Notes: generated by a model from the sequence alone, not told the origin. A stretch of 64,000 nucleotides of DNA from Pararhizobium polonicum (GCF_001687365.1 NZ_LGLV01000008.1:186001-250000); one strand, 5' to 3'; counted from the first letter of the stretch, positions 26,670 to 35,813 are shown. Program-made: numbers and translations.

Positions 26670-27608
26670 TCAATCCTTGCTCAGGAGCCACTGCCGCAGC
26701 ACGACGATCAGCATGGAATAGGTGATCAGGAGTACGAGCAGAACGAGCGCGATGGCCGAGGCATAGCCGAAATCCAGCCGTTTGAAGGCCTGGGTGAAGA
26801 TGTAGCTGGCAACGATCTGGCTGCGGTCTGCAGGCCCGCCATTGGTCATGACGATGATCAGGTCGGCGAAATTGGAGATCCAGACGGTGCGCAGGAGAAC
26901 GGTGATGGCGATGGTCGGGGCAAGGAACGGCAGCGTGATGGAGATGAAGCGCTGAACAGGTCCTGCACCATCGATGCTGGCGGCCTCATAGAGATCGCGC
27001 GGGATTGCCTGAAGGGCGGCCAAAAGCGTGATGGCGAAAAAGGGAATGCCCCACCAGACATTGGCGATGATCGGTCCCCACATGGCAAGCTGCGGATCGG
27101 ACAGAATGTTGGTGGGCTCGCTCATCAGCCCGAGCGCGAACAGCCAGTGCGGGATGGGGCCGACGACGGGGTTGAACAGCCAAGCCCAGTTGAGACCGGC
27201 CAGAAAGCTCGGCACGGCCCAGGGCAGGAAGACCAGCGCCTGCACGATGGCCCGGCCGTAGAAAGGCTTGTCCAGCAAAAGGGCAAGGATGAGACCGAAG
27301 ACGAACTGCAGCAGGACGGACCAGCCGGTCCACCAGAGCGTGTTCTTCAGGGCCCGATAGAAATTCTGGTCCTGCGACAGCGCCCTGAAGTGATCAAGAC
27401 CGATGAAGCCGCCGGAAAAGGGATTGAGCAGCTGGATATCGCGAAAGGCATAGGAAATGCCGAGCACCAGCGGCACCAGCATGACGGTCACGATGAGAAT
27501 CAGCGCCGGAGCACTGTAAAGATAGGGCGCGGATGCATCGGCAAGTCGCTTTTTCAGCGGCCGCTGGTGCCTGCGCGAGCCGCCATTGCGGGCTGCAAGT
27601 GAAGCCAT
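26670..27608 (-). CDS. Carbohydrate-type ABC permease (MalF-like)
   Basis: A 312-residue permease with six hydrophobic segments and the EAA loop YEAASIDGAGPVQRFISITLPFLAP. The start is placed at ATG 27608 (MASLAARNGGSRRH, a positively charged N-terminus before TM1); the frame remains open further upstream through the palindromic repeat, but those codons are repeat DNA. It pairs with the MalG-like subunit. A 229-bp gap holding the repeat separates it from the binding-protein gene. Confidence 0.9.
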   Translation of the reverse strand: MASLAARNGGSRRHQRPLKKRLADASAPYLYSAPALILIVTVMLVPLVLGISYAFRDIQLLNPFSGGFIGLDHFRALSQDQNFYRALKNTLWWTGWSVLLQFVFGLILALLLDKPFYGRAIVQALVFLPWAVPSFLAGLNWAWLFNPVVGPIPHWLFALGLMSEPTNILSDPQLAMWGPIIANVWWGIPFFAITLLAALQAIPRDLYEAASIDGAGPVQRFISITLPFLAPTIAITVLLRTVWISNFADLIIVMTNGGPADRSQIVASYIFTQAFKRLDFGYASAIALVLLVLLITYSMLIVVLRQWLLSKD

Positions 27609-27684
27609 CGTCAAAGTTTTCCGTTTCGCGGTCGTTCGCCAGTCAGTGGATGCCGGAACAGCGCTTCGCAACGCTGTGGCTCGG

Positions 27685-27816
27685 AAACCCCCCTCTGGCC
27701 TGTCGGCCATCTCCCCCACAAGGGGGGAGAAGACCCGTGGCGACCATCTCGGCTCAAGCGTCTGATGGTGCGGCGGGTGGAGCCCCTCCCCCTTGTGGGG
27801 AGGGTGTGGGGAGGGT
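27685..27816. repeat. GC-rich palindromic intergenic mosaic repeat
   Basis: Contains CATCTCCCCCACAAGGGGGGAGA on the left and CCCCTCCCCCTTGTGGGGAGGG on the right, which are complementary to one another, about 60 bp apart. The right arm shares a 19-base core with the element at 10685-10784. Like that one, it lies between the binding-protein and permease genes of an ABC operon. Confidence 0.8.
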
Positions 27817-27837
27817 CTTTCCAAACGTAGGTCCGAC

Positions 27838-29097
27838 TTATTTGCTCGCGAGGAACTTCTGCTGAGCCTTGGTCATGTAGTCAGCCCATTGCTTGGCCAT
27901 CTCTTCCGGCGTGATATCGCCGAGCATGGCTTCCTGGCTGGTCTTGATCGCCATCGAATCCTTGAAGAAGGCGAATTCTTCCAGATAGGTCGGCATCACG
28001 GTCGGGATGGCGTCCTTGTCGGCCAGTTCCTCGAACCAGCCCTTGAACTGTTCGCTGGCGTAGAACGGGTCCTTCTCGGCCGCCTTCAGGGCAGGAAGCG
28101 CGCCGATCTTCTTGTTCCACTCGATATTGCCTTCCGGGCCCTCAAGCGTTGCGATCAGCTTCCAGGACAGATCCTTGTTGGCGCTGGCCGACATCATCGA
28201 CCAGCCGGCATAACCGATGGTCGGGAAGGTCTTGCCGGACGGGCCCTTCGGCATGGTGGTGATGCCGTAATCGGCGGCATCCATGCGCTCTGCGATGGCG
28301 ATCAGCGCGTCCGGATCCTGGTCGAGCATGGCGCAGGTTCCGGTGTAGAAGCCGGCAACGATCTCGTTGAAGCCCCAGTTGACGCTGTCCTTCGGTGCAT
28401 AGCCCTTCTTGTAGAGGTCGGTCAGCCAGGTGAATCCCTTGACCCAGCCTTCTTCCGAGAACTTCGACGTGCCATCGGCGTTGAAATAGGTGTTGTCGCC
28501 CGCCATGGTGGCGCCGAACATCATCCAGCCGTTGAGGCCGCCCGGACCGCCGCGCATGCAGTAGGCATATTTGCCCGGCAGCTTCTTGATCTTTTCGGCT
28601 GCGGCAACGAAATCGTCCATCGTCTTCGGCGGGCCTTCGACACCGGCTTCCGCGAAGATCTTCTTGTTGTAGAACATGGCGCGCAGATAGAAGCCGTAGG
28701 GCAGCATATAGGCCGTGTCCTTGACATCGCGGCCAAGTTCCAGCGCGCGATCGGTCAGGCCGGCCGTCTGGTCCCAGGTCTTGAGGTAGGGCTCGAGGCT
28801 TTCGAGCATGCCGTTATTGGCATAGAGCGACAGCCAGGTGTCGGGCATTTCCATAACGTCGGGAATTTCACCGGCCGAGACCATGGTGGCGAACTTCTGG
28901 AAGGCTTCGCCCCAGGGCAGCGAGATGATCTCGACCGTCGTTCCGGGGTTGGCCGCTTCGAACTTGGCGACGATCGATTTCAGGGTTTCGGTGCGTTCCG
29001 GGCTGGTGATCACTTCCACCAGCTTCAGCTTGGTATCGGCAAGCGCAGAGCCTGCCATCAGAGAGGCGAAGATCGCCGCGGTTATCAGTTTCCTCAT
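27838..29097 (-). CDS. Carbohydrate-type ABC transporter, extracellular solute-binding protein
   Basis: A 419-residue family 1 binding protein. A Sec signal peptide (MRKLITAAIFASLMAGSALA) is followed by LKLVEVITSPERTETLKSIVAKFE and IPDVMEMPDTW, the pattern of MalE/UgpB-type proteins. It captures the substrate in the periplasm. GGGGAAG precedes ATG 29097; the open frame further upstream is not used. It lies 43 bp downstream of the PLP enzyme in the same operon, which is uncommon for a sugar importer. Ligand not identifiable from sequence. Confidence 0.9.
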   Translation of the reverse strand: MRKLITAAIFASLMAGSALADTKLKLVEVITSPERTETLKSIVAKFEAANPGTTVEIISLPWGEAFQKFATMVSAGEIPDVMEMPDTWLSLYANNGMLESLEPYLKTWDQTAGLTDRALELGRDVKDTAYMLPYGFYLRAMFYNKKIFAEAGVEGPPKTMDDFVAAAEKIKKLPGKYAYCMRGGPGGLNGWMMFGATMAGDNTYFNADGTSKFSEEGWVKGFTWLTDLYKKGYAPKDSVNWGFNEIVAGFYTGTCAMLDQDPDALIAIAERMDAADYGITTMPKGPSGKTFPTIGYAGWSMMSASANKDLSWKLIATLEGPEGNIEWNKKIGALPALKAAEKDPFYASEQFKGWFEELADKDAIPTVMPTYLEEFAFFKDSMAIKTSQEAMLGDITPEEMAKQWADYMTKAQQKFLASK

Positions 29098-29140
29098 TTT
29101 ACTTCCCCTTTTTTTGTTCAGGTGATTGCTTGCTGTCGTG

Positions 29141-30313
29141 TCAGCCTGCTGAAGCGGCAGCGATTGCCGCTTCGATATCGCTCCAGAGGGCCTCCGTTCC
29201 CTCCAGGCCGACATGGAGCCTTACTGACCGCGGACTGATGCCGAAGGCGACCGCGGAATTGGGTTGTGCTTTTTGCGCAAGGACGACGTCGCCCGGCACG
29301 ATCAGGCTTTCGTGCCCGCCCCAGCTCACGCCCAGCTTGAACAGCGTGAGGTGATCCGAGAAGGTGCGGACGTCGATGCCTTCCTTGAAGATGAACGAGA
29401 ACAGGCCGGACGTGCCCGTAAGGCCCGGCGCCAGCTGATTGGCAAGGCCGGGATAGCAGACGGTCTCGACCGCCGCGTGCGCCTGCAGCCGCTTGGCGAT
29501 GACCACAGTCGATTGCTCGTGTGCTTTCATGCGGATCGGCAGCGTGCGCATGCCACGGATCAAAAGCCAGGCATCGAAGGGCGACAGCTTGCCGCCGAGA
29601 TAGGGATAGGCCTCGCCACGAATGCGGCCGATCAGTTCCCTGGAGCCGGCAACGACGCCTGCGACGACGTCGCTGTGGCCACCGAGATATTTCGAGGCCG
29701 AGTGGATGACCAGATCGACGCCGAGCGCGATCGGCTGCTGGAAGATCGGGCTCGCCCAGCTGTTGTCGATGGTGGTGAGGACGCCGTGGCTTTTGGCAAG
29801 CGCTGCCAGCGCTGCGACATCATGGGTTTCCATGACCCAGCTTGTCGGGCTTTCCAGATAGAGGAGTTTCGCACCGGGCAGGGCTTTTGCGACCTCTTCT
29901 TCATCGCGGCCATCGACATAGGTCACTTCGATATTCATGCGCTTGAAGAACGTGCCGAACAGGCGGAAGGCATCCGGGTAGAGATGCTTGACGGCGACGA
30001 TGTGGTCGCCCGGCTGGACGAAGGACAGAACGGTTGAGGAGATGGCCGACATGCCGCTGGCAAAGCCGATCGCGTCTTCGGTGCCCTCGAGTTTCGCCAG
30101 CATCTCCTCGAACATGCGCACGGTCGGATTGAGGCCGCGCGTATAGATCGGCCGGATCTTTTCGCCGCGATAGGAGGCGATCATGTCGTCATAGTCGGTG
30201 AAGGTGAACAGCGACGTCTGCACGATCGGCGGCACGACGGCGTCATAGGCATTGCTCATGTCGTGGGCGACGATGAGGGAGGCATCTTCGAACGGATCGA
30301 ACCCGTTGCTCAT
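29141..30313 (-). CDS. PLP-dependent Cys/Met metabolism enzyme (cystathionine lyase/synthase family)
   Basis: A 390-residue fold-type I PLP enzyme. The lysine Schiff-base motif is SASKYLGGHSDVVAG, and PIYTRGLNPTVRMFEEMLAKLEG, ASGMSAISS and TSWVMETHDV are standard for the cystathionine gamma-synthase/beta-lyase/methionine gamma-lyase family. It catalyses beta- or gamma-elimination or replacement on a sulfur amino acid or a related side chain. Its start overlaps the stop of the GntR gene by four bases, and the ABC genes follow, so it is probably the catabolic enzyme for the imported compound. Reaction direction cannot be told by eye. Confidence 0.88.
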   Translation of the reverse strand: MSNGFDPFEDASLIVAHDMSNAYDAVVPPIVQTSLFTFTDYDDMIASYRGEKIRPIYTRGLNPTVRMFEEMLAKLEGTEDAIGFASGMSAISSTVLSFVQPGDHIVAVKHLYPDAFRLFGTFFKRMNIEVTYVDGRDEEEVAKALPGAKLLYLESPTSWVMETHDVAALAALAKSHGVLTTIDNSWASPIFQQPIALGVDLVIHSASKYLGGHSDVVAGVVAGSRELIGRIRGEAYPYLGGKLSPFDAWLLIRGMRTLPIRMKAHEQSTVVIAKRLQAHAAVETVCYPGLANQLAPGLTGTSGLFSFIFKEGIDVRTFSDHLTLFKLGVSWGGHESLIVPGDVVLAQKAQPNSAVAFGISPRSVRLHVGLEGTEALWSDIEAAIAAASAG

Positions 30314-31029
30314 TTGGACATTTCCTTGATGTCTTCCTCGACGATAGCGAGGATTTTCAGTGTTTCGGTACGGGCCGCTTCGGGGTCTTGCGCGGCAATG
30401 GCGTTGAAAAGGGTGCGGTGGAACGGGAAGGACCGGCGCGCGAAATCCGGCCGGTCGAAGGGCTTGTCCCAGAAGCGTTCGAAGGCTTCGCGCATCTGCT
30501 CGAGAAGCTGCTTGAACAGCGGATTGTGGGTGGCGTCATAGATGGCGAGGTGGAAGGCGAGGTCTTCCGGGCCGGATGTGCCCTTGGAGAGGTGCACCCG
30601 CTCCATTTCATCAAGTTTTTCCTCGATCACCGTCAGATCTTGCGCCGTCCGCATCCGTGCCGCCACCATGCCGGCCTCGGCCTCGATGCCGCGGCGAACC
30701 TCCAGCGTCTTCAAAAGCACGTCGCGCAGATGGGTGGTTTCCAGCGACAGCGGCATGTGGATGGTCGTGCCCGAAATCGCCCGCAGCAGATAGGTGCCGC
30801 TGCCCTTGCGCGCCTCGACGACGCCCAGCGCCTGAAAATGGCGGATGACTTCGCGGATGGTCGAGCGGCCGACGGCAAGCGCCGCCATCAGCTCGCGTTC
30901 GGCCGGAAGCCGGTCGCCGGGCACGAGATTGGAACGCTGGATATAGTCGGCCAAGGCAGCCGTCACCTGCTGGGCCCGGTCCGCCGGGGGCAGGGGCATG
31001 AGGGCCGCTCTTGCATCCGTATGCTTCAT
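30310..31029 (-). CDS. GntR-family (FadR/FCD) regulator
   Basis: A 239-residue regulator with winged HTH (LPAERELMAALAVGRSTIREVIRHFQALGVVEARKG split across residues 55-95) and a C-terminal FCD domain (LAFHLAIYDATHNPLFKQLLEQM). It heads the operon containing the PLP enzyme and sugar-type ABC transporter and overlaps the PLP gene by four bases, so it most likely autoregulates the whole unit. The start at 31029 (MKHTDARAA) follows GGAAG; an in-frame upstream ATG adds 18 residues of doubtful origin. Confidence 0.88.
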   Translation of the reverse strand: MKHTDARAALMPLPPADRAQQVTAALADYIQRSNLVPGDRLPAERELMAALAVGRSTIREVIRHFQALGVVEARKGSGTYLLRAISGTTIHMPLSLETTHLRDVLLKTLEVRRGIEAEAGMVAARMRTAQDLTVIEEKLDEMERVHLSKGTSGPEDLAFHLAIYDATHNPLFKQLLEQMREAFERFWDKPFDRPDFARRSFPFHRTLFNAIAAQDPEAARTETLKILAIVEEDIKEMSK

Positions 31030-31533
31030 CGTCCGCTTCCCGGCTAAGGTCAAAATTGGTCTGACATCTGAGCAATAATGCAAATCGCGGCGCTGACGTC
31101 AAGCGCGCTTTTCCGGGCATGAGCGCGGGGCACCGCATTCATTTGCTGAATGCCGATCCTTCATCTAATGGATTTGCCGGGGAAGGTCCGATCCGATTTG
31201 ATCGACGCCGGCGGGGCCGCAGCGAGGCACGAGGTGACGGATAAAAGCCAGATTTTCCCGGACGTCGGGCTGAGCGCCGAACAGCGGCGAGAGGACATTT
31301 CCAGCGCGGCAAGGGCGAAATTTCCATGCTGGAACCTGCGAATGGGTGGCAGGCTTGCTGCGCCGGGGTAAGATGATCGAGCGAGTCGCCGCCCATGTCC
31401 TCAACCGCTATCTCAAGCGATAACTGATCCCAGAGCAGAGCAGCATGAACATCCAAGCCATCAACCGGGCCGTACCCGGTCCGTTCTCCACCGGGCACCT
31501 GCGCCGGTCGTCGGCCATGCGGGCGGTCTTCTG
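31030..31533. other. Intergenic region without recognisable gene
   Basis: About 500 bp between the GntR operon (leftward) and a GNAT gene (rightward). It should carry the GntR operon promoter near 31040-31110, where the sequence becomes AT-richer (GGTCTGACATCTGAGCAATAATG). I see no convincing protein, RNA or repeat in the rest. Short frames here lack a ribosome site and resemble no family, so it may hold a decayed gene. Confidence 0.4.
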
Positions 31534-32046
31534 ATGGCGGATGTTGCCGGTAGCCCCATGACCATTGGCCTCGCGACGTCCGAGGATGCGGATCTTATCC
31601 ATGCCGGCCTGCTGACCATCGCGCGGCATCTCGGCAGCGAGGGCAAAGTTACCTCCACGCCGCAGGACATTCGCCGGCACGGTTTTGGCACGCAGCCGGC
31701 CTTCAGCGTGCTGATCGCACGGATCGGCGGAGATTTTGCCGGCATGTGCCTGTTCTTCCCGAGCTTTTCGACCTGGCGGGGGCAGAAGGGCGCCTATATT
31801 CAGGATATCGCCGTCGAGGAGCGATTTCGCGGCACCGGCGTCGGCGTAGCACTCCTGCGCCACACGGCAGCGCATGTCCGCATGGGCGGGGGAACCTATC
31901 TGCGTCTGTCGGTCGATGCCAAAAACGTTTCCGCCCAGCAGTTCTACACACGGATGGGCCTTGAGTGGTCCGAGGACGAACGGATCCATGCGGCCTACGG
32001 CGACGCTTTCGAAGCCCTTGCGGGCCTTCATGAAAGTGGGGTTTGA
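31534..32046 (+). CDS. GNAT-family N-acetyltransferase
   Basis: A 170-residue acyl-CoA-dependent acetyltransferase. The acetyl-CoA binding motif A is IQDIAVEERFRGTGVGVALLRHTA (about residues 88-111), with LSVDAKNVSAQQFYTRMGLEW as motif B. It should acetylate a small amine or protein; the substrate is unknown. ATG 31534 gives MADVAGSPMTIGLAT; an internal ATG at 31558 (MTIGLATSEDAD) matches the usual family start and could be the real one. Monocistronic. Confidence 0.85.
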   Translation: MADVAGSPMTIGLATSEDADLIHAGLLTIARHLGSEGKVTSTPQDIRRHGFGTQPAFSVLIARIGGDFAGMCLFFPSFSTWRGQKGAYIQDIAVEERFRGTGVGVALLRHTAAHVRMGGGTYLRLSVDAKNVSAQQFYTRMGLEWSEDERIHAAYGDAFEALAGLHESGV

Positions 32047-32107
32047 AAGCCTTGGCAGCCGCCAGCGCCTGATTTCTTCGGATGAACGCCGCGTGACGAT
32101 GCTTGAA

Positions 32108-33295
32108 CTATTCCCCGTGTGACACGGCCAGCGGTCGTGCCGCCAATCCACCAACGTCGCGTTTGGAAAAATCCGACACTTGATTGGCTGGAAACGGGCC
32201 GGTGGTCTGAAACGTAAAATCGAAAGGAGACCGCAGGTCGGCGGGAAGCACATATTGGCGGTGAACCCTGAGAAGGTCGCGCCTGATCTTCCGGTAATGC
32301 TCCGGCGAGAGAAGATGCTTGACCCGGATGAACAACAGTTCGGCCTGGGGTGCATCGGGATATCCGGACACCGCGACGACGCGGGATTTGTAGAAATGGA
32401 TGGCATCCGTCAGGCACTGCACCTCCAGCCACGACACTTCCGGCGCACGCGCGATCGCGCCGACGCGCTGGCGCAATCGGGTGGCAGGTTTCAGCAGGGC
32501 GCACTGCAGGATGGCACCCCCGAGGGTCACGAAGACGATGCGCCGGCCGGCCAGGGCCTGGGGGTTCTTTTCCAGCACCATGCCGAGCACATGCGTTGCA
32601 AGAGTTGACCCCATGCTGTGGGAACTGATGACATATTCGTCCGCCTCTTCGTCCAGAGCCTTCAAGGCGGTGTCGGCGCAATCCTCCAGCCAGCGGGCAA
32701 GGAAAGGATCGTCCAGGCTTCCGGCCGCAACCGCCAGCTCCCAATCGGAAAAGAGATGGAGCGTGTGAAACCTCTCGGAGAAAGGGCGAAACACGAACTG
32801 GAAGGATGCCCATGCCAGCGGCAGGCTCCAGAGATAATGCCAGGGATGCAGGCTTAGCCACCAGGGCAACGTGGCCAAGGTCAGGCCTGTGGCGAGCGCA
32901 ATGCCCATGAGCAGGAACGGAAAGAGAAAGAACAGGCCGAACCGCCAGGCGTGCCTGAAATATCCAGCCAGGCCGCCCTGCAGCACAATGCGCACAGCGC
33001 TATGATAGCCGGACATGATCCGCCGGATGACCGGCCGGCCGGCGAATTTTTCGACCAGGACATTATGATCGAAGATGTAGATGCTGTTGAGCGTCTGCCA
33101 GTTTGCCCCTTCGGAAAGGACCGTGAAACTCGACGCGGGGCCTTCTTGGCGCGCGGATCCGATATCTGCCACAAAATCCCATATTTTGGATGTTTGATGA
33201 ATCGCCCTTTCGAAACGCCTGTGGTGCGCCTGCGCGTCCATTCGCTCAAAACCGGGAAAGTGCAACACCATGCGTCTGTGGATGGATTCAGTCAT
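32108..33295 (-). CDS. Membrane-associated alpha/beta-hydrolase-like protein of unknown function
   Basis: A 395-residue protein. Residues about 105-165 contain two strong hydrophobic segments (FGLFFLFPFLLMGIALATGL and WHYLWSLPLAWASFQFVF). After them SSHSMGSTLATHVLG looks like a serine-hydrolase nucleophile elbow (Sx-S-x-G), followed by RRIVFVTLGGAI. It may therefore be a membrane-anchored lipase or esterase, but catalytic Asp and His are not obvious. I do not recognise a specific family. The start is uncertain: ATG 33295 has GCAGG upstream, while ATG 33346 lengthens it by 17 residues. Divergent gene order with neighbours suggests a single-gene transcript. Confidence 0.7.
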   Translation of the reverse strand: MTESIHRRMVLHFPGFERMDAQAHHRRFERAIHQTSKIWDFVADIGSARQEGPASSFTVLSEGANWQTLNSIYIFDHNVLVEKFAGRPVIRRIMSGYHSAVRIVLQGGLAGYFRHAWRFGLFFLFPFLLMGIALATGLTLATLPWWLSLHPWHYLWSLPLAWASFQFVFRPFSERFHTLHLFSDWELAVAAGSLDDPFLARWLEDCADTALKALDEEADEYVISSHSMGSTLATHVLGMVLEKNPQALAGRRIVFVTLGGAILQCALLKPATRLRQRVGAIARAPEVSWLEVQCLTDAIHFYKSRVVAVSGYPDAPQAELLFIRVKHLLSPEHYRKIRRDLLRVHRQYVLPADLRSPFDFTFQTTGPFPANQVSDFSKRDVGGLAARPLAVSHGE

Positions 33296-33403
33296 ATCGG
33301 CCTGCAATATCGTCTCGATGGAGGGGGAGGACCCAGGGCGGAACATCGGACGATTGGAATGTCATCGCGTTGCGGCGCCTGCCGCTTGGGGCAGTCGATG
33401 TTT

Positions 33404-34012
33404 TCAGTCGGGGCCGACGATGTTGTCGATTATCTGCCGGCCTTTGCGGAGAGCGGCACGCGGCGCTTCCGCGGTGCGTCCGAGGATGTAGCGCGCCTCC
33501 TGCAGAGGATGCAGATTGAAACCCGTATCCTCCTCATCGATGGCTGCGGACCGTATATCCGCCCGGTCGGGGCCTGGAGCGGGATAGCCGACGATCAGCG
33601 GATCCTGCGTTTCGCACCGCGGCACACAATGGTCAAACCGCAGAACGCCTGACGGCATCGCTGCCCTGCTATCTGCCGTTTTGGCATCGGCATGGGATAT
33701 CGCGCGCTTTGGCGAAGAAACGGGTTTTGCCGAAGGGATGGCTGTGACGGGGAGATTTGGCTTCGACAGCAGCGCGACCTGAACGATGGGGCTCGCATCG
33801 ACGGCCGTCTGAAGCTTCGTCGGCTTGTCTTCGCGTTTGCCCGCGTCAGCCGCAACGCGGTCTTCGACGCCTGCTGCCTCTTGCGGATTTATGTGAGCGG
33901 CGGCGTAAGCCAGGCCGATGACGGCGGCGCACACACCGAACCCGATACCCAGCTTTCGCCCGATCCCAAGCCGGGTGTCGAGCAACTGCGTCAGATGCCT
34001 ATCCATTTTCAT
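33404..34012 (-). CDS. Hypothetical protein with one N-terminal transmembrane segment
   Basis: A 202-residue protein. A basic N-terminus (MKMDRHLTQLLDTRLGIGRK) precedes a single hydrophobic segment (LGIGFGVCAAVIGLAYAAAHI, residues 21-41), then a long low-complexity Ala/Lys/Pro region, and a C-terminal conserved-looking part with DHCVPRCETQDPLIVG and LHPLQEARYILGR. The likely topology is a short cytoplasmic tail with a periplasmic domain holding two cysteines. GGATGGG before ATG 34012 favours this start over ATG 34024. No function recognised. Confidence 0.6.
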   Translation of the reverse strand: MKMDRHLTQLLDTRLGIGRKLGIGFGVCAAVIGLAYAAAHINPQEAAGVEDRVAADAGKREDKPTKLQTAVDASPIVQVALLSKPNLPVTAIPSAKPVSSPKRAISHADAKTADSRAAMPSGVLRFDHCVPRCETQDPLIVGYPAPGPDRADIRSAAIDEEDTGFNLHPLQEARYILGRTAEAPRAALRKGRQIIDNIVGPD

Positions 34013-34242
34013 CGTATGTCCCATCCGGCTGATCTACGGGAGCGATCTTTAACGCCGGAATTGCGGCATGCTTGCTGCCAAATCGTGGCCGGATGCGGGC
34101 AGTTTGCAAAGATTTATTGCGAAAAACGGTGGGCTGATTGAAAATCGATGGGTTGTGGCGGTAACCTCAGGGCGTTTGATCGGGGCCGTATCTGAAGATA
34201 ACTGACGATTGGACCATTTCGGCCCCTGTCTTCAGGTCAGGG

Positions 34243-34770
34243 TCACATCCATTCCATCAGTTGCTTGAGGCCAAAGGCTCCCGGTGCAAGCACGCCGATC
34301 GCCCAGATGGCCGCTGAGGCGACATTGGCGATCTGGAATGTCAGGAGAGGCATCTCGCAAATGCCGGCGACCAGCGGCACGGCCGCGCGCAATGGCCCGA
34401 AAAACCGCCCGAAGAAAACGCCGGCGATGCCCCATCGTTCGAAAAACAGGCGCCCGCGCGGGATCAGGGTGGGCTGACGCGACAGCGGCCAGTAATGGCC
34501 GACGCGTTCCTTCAGCCGGAAGCCGATGCTGTACGACAGCCAATCTCCGAGGATCGCGCCGGCGGTTGCGGCAAGCCAAAGCGGCCAGAATGCAATGCCG
34601 CTTTCGCCGATCAGGAAACCGACGCCAACCAGGATCACGGTCGCAGGCAATAGCAGCGAGATGAATGCCAGGGATTCCCCAAATGCGAGGACGAAGACAA
34701 CGGGCACGGCCCAGGCCTCATGCTGGCGGACGAACTCGATGGTCGACTGAACGATATTTTCCATGCTCAT
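34243..34770 (-). CDS. DedA-family membrane protein
   Basis: A 175-residue integral membrane protein of the DedA/SNARE-associated (VTT) family. ESLAFISLLLPATVILVGVGFLIG and GAILGDWLSYSIGFRLKERVG precede the conserved FERWGIAGVFFGRFFGPLRAAVPLVAGI. DedA proteins act as undecaprenyl-phosphate or phospholipid translocases and support membrane potential and polymyxin resistance in other bacteria (family knowledge). Start at ATG 34770 (MSMENIVQ) or two codons later. Alone between the hypothetical gene and the DUF1402 gene. Confidence 0.87.
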   Translation of the reverse strand: MSMENIVQSTIEFVRQHEAWAVPVVFVLAFGESLAFISLLLPATVILVGVGFLIGESGIAFWPLWLAATAGAILGDWLSYSIGFRLKERVGHYWPLSRQPTLIPRGRLFFERWGIAGVFFGRFFGPLRAAVPLVAGICEMPLLTFQIANVASAAIWAIGVLAPGAFGLKQLMEWM

Positions 34771-34826
34771 GCATTCACCCGGCCACGATTGGGCGGCAGG
34801 GGGGCTTTCCGATCTCAATCCCGGGA

Positions 34827-35813
34827 TTACTCACCGCCATTGCCGTAAAGCAGCGCGTTCAGTTCGCTCAATCGATCATTGATCAGCCAGCCGTAGTAAT
34901 TCTCGACGGGCAGGGTGCGGCCGGTCCGGTTGGCCACGGCAAGCGCCAGATCATGCGCCCGTTTTCTCGGCTGGCCGACATTGTAAAGGGTTGCGGTGAT
35001 GCCCGGGTTGCCGGAAATATCAAACCCCTCCGCTTTGTAGGCATCGATCGAATCCCTGATGATTGCCGCGATGTAGAGAAGGCTTCGATCCGGGTCGATG
35101 ACGTCGCGATAGATCGCCTGCGGCCGGTCGGGCGACAGCGTCGGCAAGCCGCTCGTCTTGCTGACCAGATCGGTGACCTGAAGGGCTGTGAGCGGACTTA
35201 TCTGGCCAAGGCCGAATGTCTGCCCCGCATAGAACGGCTGGAAGAAGGCGCGCTGAAACGTAATGTTTTCATACGTGGTTCCTTCCACGGTCTTGCCACG
35301 GAATTGCTCATCCCATATCGCGTCGCGGCAACTCCAGATCAGGGCGCTGCCGTCCTGCGATGCACAGGAGGCAAATTCAGGCCGCTTGACGAAGGTTTGA
35401 ACCGGAACATTCTTGTAGCGGAATGAAAACGCCAGGTCGGCATAGGCAAGCGCTTTGACGTAGTAGGTCTGGAGAGAGTCAACCACCGTGATGTTGTAGG
35501 TATGCTCTCCGACGAGCGCGCCGATGATATGTATCGGGGCGATGTCATAGGCGGTGGCCGCCTGTTCGATCTTCCCGAGCAGCTTCTTGTCTTTGCGCAG
35601 CAACGAAACGATGGTTTCGTATTTTTCGTCGTAAGTCGTGTTGGTGGCTTTCGAGCGAAGGGCGGATGCACGCGGAATCTCGGGCTGTTCCTTGGAACGG
35701 TTGCCGGGCGGCACGACCGTGAGGGCGGCAGCTTGTGCCGGGTGCATAGGTGCCATTGCGGCGAACAGGATTGTTGCGGCGATAAGCGATCGACCGAAGA
35801 TGCTCGCGAACAT
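34827..35813 (-). CDS. DUF1402-family exported protein
   Basis: A 328-residue protein with a signal peptide (MFASIFGRSLIAATILFAAMAPMHPAQA, cleavage before ALTVVPPGNR). The mature N-terminus and GALVGEHTYNITVVDSLQTYYVKA match the DUF1402 family found mainly in rhizobia and relatives. Function is unknown; the compact fold with FGLGQISPLTALQV and SLLYIAAIIRDSIDAYK hints at a lysozyme/lytic-transglycosylase-like core, which is only an impression. AGGAG precedes ATG 35813; the longer open frame upstream lacks a ribosome site. Monocistronic. Confidence 0.8.
   Translation of the reverse strand: MFASIFGRSLIAATILFAAMAPMHPAQAAALTVVPPGNRSKEQPEIPRASALRSKATNTTYDEKYETIVSLLRKDKKLLGKIEQAATAYDIAPIHIIGALVGEHTYNITVVDSLQTYYVKALAYADLAFSFRYKNVPVQTFVKRPEFASCASQDGSALIWSCRDAIWDEQFRGKTVEGTTYENITFQRAFFQPFYAGQTFGLGQISPLTALQVTDLVSKTSGLPTLSPDRPQAIYRDVIDPDRSLLYIAAIIRDSIDAYKAEGFDISGNPGITATLYNVGQPRKRAHDLALAVANRTGRTLPVENYYGWLINDRLSELNALLYGNGGE

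Noticed and set aside
10685..27816. Insertion sequences or a transposon flanked by the CTCCCCC repeats
   Set aside because: The repeats are about 100 bp, hold no transposase, create no visible target duplication and lie at operon junctions as rhizobial mosaic repeats do.
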